From Fibrobacter succinogenes (GTDB lineage: Bacteria > Fibrobacterota > Fibrobacteria > Fibrobacterales > Fibrobacteraceae): a DNA stretch of 64,000 bases. Where the stretch lies: positions 1-64,000 of the forward strand of contig CACXMH010000009.1 of assembly GCA_902768715.1 (NCBI GenBank), written 5' to 3'. The notes below the pieces were generated by a model that did not search any database, was not told the origin of the DNA, and saw only the letters and a list, made by a program, of their open reading frames with translations. The translations under genes were made by a program, and so were the position numbers. Each line of letters opens with the position of its first letter. The stretch's first letter is position 1. Of the stretch, positions 61,910 through 64,000 are shown one piece after another.

Positions 61910-64000
61910 TTACTTCTTTCGGTCCTTCCAAATCGTTTCGTTAAAAAGCTGCCCGCTGGTAAGTCCGTATTTCTCCTGGACTCCCGCCATGCGGATGGCT
62001 TTTTCTATTGAAATTTTCCCTTGTATTGCCTGGGCGTAGATCAGGATTTTTTCTCGCGCAATATCTGGGGATTCGTCCAATAGTTCGATTCTAAAATGAT
62101 GGACCTGTGCTTCTTGCAACATAGGCAGGAGCTTTAGAGCCGATTGTGGCTTGCCTACGAACAGTGTGTTCCGGCATTCGGCGTCGCTCTGCAAAAAATG
62201 CCGTTCACCCTTGTGGTCCAAAATTTCCACCTTGTGCTTGGTGCAAATTTTGCCACATTCGGGGAAACGTCTGCCGGTAGTGAGGGCCCGTGCAAAGGCG
62301 CAGTATTCGGAATGGAACGCAGGCATGTACTGGTGGAGCGTGAGTTCCAGTTTATTCCCGTCAATGGTTTTAAGCAGGTCGGAGAGCTGGGAACTGTTCA
62401 GGTCCCAGGAAGGGTGCAGTGTGGAGAGCCCTTGTGAAAGCAACCAGTCGTAACTCAGGCTGTTGGTGGCATTCAGGCTGTAGTCTCCCGCAAGGGGAAT
62501 GCCACTATCTTTTAGAATCGAGAGCGCTCCTAGGTTTCGCACCAGGGCGAAATCGGGGCAAAGTCGCAAGATGTTCTTGATGTAGTGACTTTCGCCAGGC
62601 TTGTGGATGCGGAGGGTGGCCATGCCAGCCTTGAAGCCGAGTTCTCGGATTTGTTCAAGTGATTCGTCATATTTGACACCCCAGTCAAAGTCCATTACGA
62701 TGTTATCTATGCCAAGACCTTCGAGTGCGGCGATTTGTTCAGGACGGCGGACTAGGACTGAGATGAAGGGTCGCGTGGCGTTTCCGCCCGCAACCTTCGT
62801 GCCAAACTTTACGCTGTTGAGAAGTGCCCGTCCTGCATTGGCGCTTGGGTTCAGTTCGTGCCATTCGCAGCGTGCGTTGTCGAGCTGTTCGATGGCCCTT
62901 TGGCGGAGCGTCCGCAGGAGTTTTCCAGGAATGAAAGTACCGCGCTCGATGTCGAGTTCAAGATTCTTGAGGTTGTAGGCTGTGGCGCTCAGTGCTGAAA
63001 GTTCCTTCTGGACCAATTCGCGGAGTGCCTTTTCTGAATCATCATTCTTGTTCCGTGAAGCCTCCAAAAAGGTTTCGCTATCGACAATCACCTTGTTCGG
63101 AAATCCATCGCTTACCTCTAGCCGGAGCTTTTCTCCGATATTTCCCGAAAGGATCATGTCAACGGGAATTCTTTTCATGGATTCCCTGTCGGTAAATGTC
63201 TTGCGCAGTTCCCGTTCCAGGGTGGGGGAGTCGTTGCGGTAGCATTTCATTCCCGCCGTGATTTTGCGGGTGTCAAAGTCCTTGCCGAATGTCAGGGTAA
63301 GCGTCTCGCCTTGTGCCTTGGATCCGTAGAGCCTTGTGCCTATGCTGATATCCTGTTGCGAATTTTCGAAAAGGATTCCGTCGCCGGGGCGGGGAAGACC
63401 AGCGTTGTTTTCAATGTCAATCTGCCCGCGACCCACCTTCATGACCGTTCCAAGGAACATCCCGTGGTGGTTGCTGAAGGTGCCATCTACAAGTTCCTGG
63501 TGGTTGTCTCCGTCTAGCCAACCGGTCCTGAGTCCGCGGCTGAACAAAACTTCGAGAGGCTCGGTGTCTTTGTCTTGCAGGGGCTGGCTGTCAAGAGCCT
63601 TTCGGTAGGCTTTGGAAACGGCCGCTACGTATTCAGGGCTTTTTAGGCGGCCTTCTACCTTGAGAGAATCTACGCCGATTTCTTCAAGGTCTTTCAGTTT
63701 CGGGAGAGCACACAGGTCGTGAGGGCTGAACAGGTATTTGGCGTCGGTATCCCGATATTCCTTTCCGTCCACGAAAATGCGGTAAGGAAGTCTGCAACTT
63801 TGGGCGCACTGCCCCCGGTTGGCGCTGCGGCCTCCAAAGTTCTCGCTGGTAAGGCATTGACCGGAATAGCTCACGCACAGAGCCCCGTGGATAAAAACCT
63901 CTAGTTCCAAATCTGTGGCGGATTTTATGGAGGCGATTTCTTTTAGGGAAAGCTCCCGTGCCAGGACGGCACGGTTGAAACCCAATTGTGCCACCAGGTT
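61910..64000 (-). CDS. U32-family peptidase/RlhA-like protein (partial)
   Basis: The visible ~696 residues lack the N-terminus, which lies beyond 64000. The U32 signature is present: EVFIHGALCVSYSGQC, then SANRGQCAQSCRLPY, with several Cys. A long C-terminal region (~200-690) has repeated barrel and collar segments. U32 proteins include collagenase-like peptidases and RlhA (23S C2501 hydroxylation); the latter function fits a single chromosomal copy best, but this is an inference. Confidence 0.85.
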   Translation of the reverse strand, partial: NLVAQLGFNRAVLARELSLKEIASIKSATDLELEVFIHGALCVSYSGQCLTSENFGGRSANRGQCAQSCRLPYRIFVDGKEYRDTDAKYLFSPHDLCALPKLKDLEEIGVDSLKVEGRLKSPEYVAAVSKAYRKALDSQPLQDKDTEPLEVLFSRGLRTGWLDGDNHQELVDGTFSNHHGMFLGTVMKVGRGQIDIENNAGLPRPGDGILFENSQQDISIGTRLYGSKAQGETLTLTFGKDFDTRKITAGMKCYRNDSPTLERELRKTFTDRESMKRIPVDMILSGNIGEKLRLEVSDGFPNKVIVDSETFLEASRNKNDDSEKALRELVQKELSALSATAYNLKNLELDIERGTFIPGKLLRTLRQRAIEQLDNARCEWHELNPSANAGRALLNSVKFGTKVAGGNATRPFISVLVRRPEQIAALEGLGIDNIVMDFDWGVKYDESLEQIRELGFKAGMATLRIHKPGESHYIKNILRLCPDFALVRNLGALSILKDSGIPLAGDYSLNATNSLSYDWLLSQGLSTLHPSWDLNSSQLSDLLKTIDGNKLELTLHQYMPAFHSEYCAFARALTTGRRFPECGKICTKHKVEILDHKGERHFLQSDAECRNTLFVGKPQSALKLLPMLQEAQVHHFRIELLDESPDIAREKILIYAQAIQGKISIEKAIRMAGVQEKYGLTSGQLFNETIWKDRKK

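Noticed and set aside
1-64000. CRISPR arrays, tRNA or rRNA genes
   Set aside because: The repeat arrays have no unique spacers of even length, and no tRNA cloverleaf or rRNA segment was recognised on reading; a covariance search was not possible.

Overview
The window looks like chromosome of a Fibrobacter species (phylum Fibrobacterota, gut fibre degrader). Four things point there: two 'fibro-slime' surface proteins (14778-19202 and 57903-60458); a lipoprotein with two tandem Fibrobacter succinogenes major paralogous (FISUMP) domains (19236-21017); poly-serine linkers; and a family 9 glycoside hydrolase with a C-terminal secretion-type (type IX/Por-like) domain (22266-24497). No rRNA, tRNA, CRISPR array or intact transposase was found. 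Most of the window is about 50-57% GC by eye. The first 3 kb and one cassette inside the GLUG gene are clearly AT-richer.

Layout. 1-8.7 kb is mixed accessory DNA: a PH-TM2-OB membrane protein, a zincin-like lipoprotein, a mosaic GLUG-repeat lipoprotein, a GNAT acetyltransferase with a small partner (toxin-antitoxin-like), purT, a RhuM/phospholipase-D-like protein, and a 101-residue protein behind a consensus sigma-70 promoter. 8.77-14.15 kb is one operon for a TonB2/TtpC-type energy transducer: DUF3450, long ExbB-like protein, ExbB, ExbD, TonB, TPR protein. 14.8-24.5 kb is the fibre-degradation block. 24.6-26.5 kb pairs a histidine-kinase-like ATPase with a PAS-HD-GYP phosphodiesterase. 26.6-33.8 kb holds rluE, an HD hydrolase, nth, cysE, a secreted metallopeptidase, a UbiD-family decarboxylase, an SRPBCC protein and a Dabb protein. 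33.8-39.0 kb has a glycosyltransferase, a degenerate primase-helicase fusion, ruvC, and two peptidoglycan-peptide hydrolases. 39.0-48.5 kb carries pssA, a solute-binding lipoprotein, a TPR/beta-propeller protein and a two-component operon (broken LysM gene, a 38-residue membrane protein, a kinase apparently starting at CTG, and its regulator). 48.5-64 kb holds RNA and DNA enzymes (TrmA-like, AEP-primase/RepA-like ATPase, SpoU, 5-FCL, RNase D, trpS), three envelope proteins, the second fibro-slime protein, thrC and a U32 peptidase cut by the window edge.

The most unusual feature is a set of short intergenic repeats that also reach into genes. Three types recur. (a) Elements of about 56-89 nt run from GTCAT to ATGAC and contain one or two hairpins. 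(b) Degenerate 7-nt-period arrays have the form CCTANNN (NNNTAGG on the other strand), or are CTCACAA/CACACCT. (c) An element has (GACGAAA)n at one end and (TCTCGTC)n at the other. Types (a) and (b) are combined in the same order in two spacers. In the TonB operon, type (c) supplies the front of the signal peptide of two proteins in the same reading frame, and type (a) encodes the C-terminal tail of ExbB. The second theme is two unrelated primase-helicase fusion genes 13 kb apart, each with substitutions at primase active-site positions.
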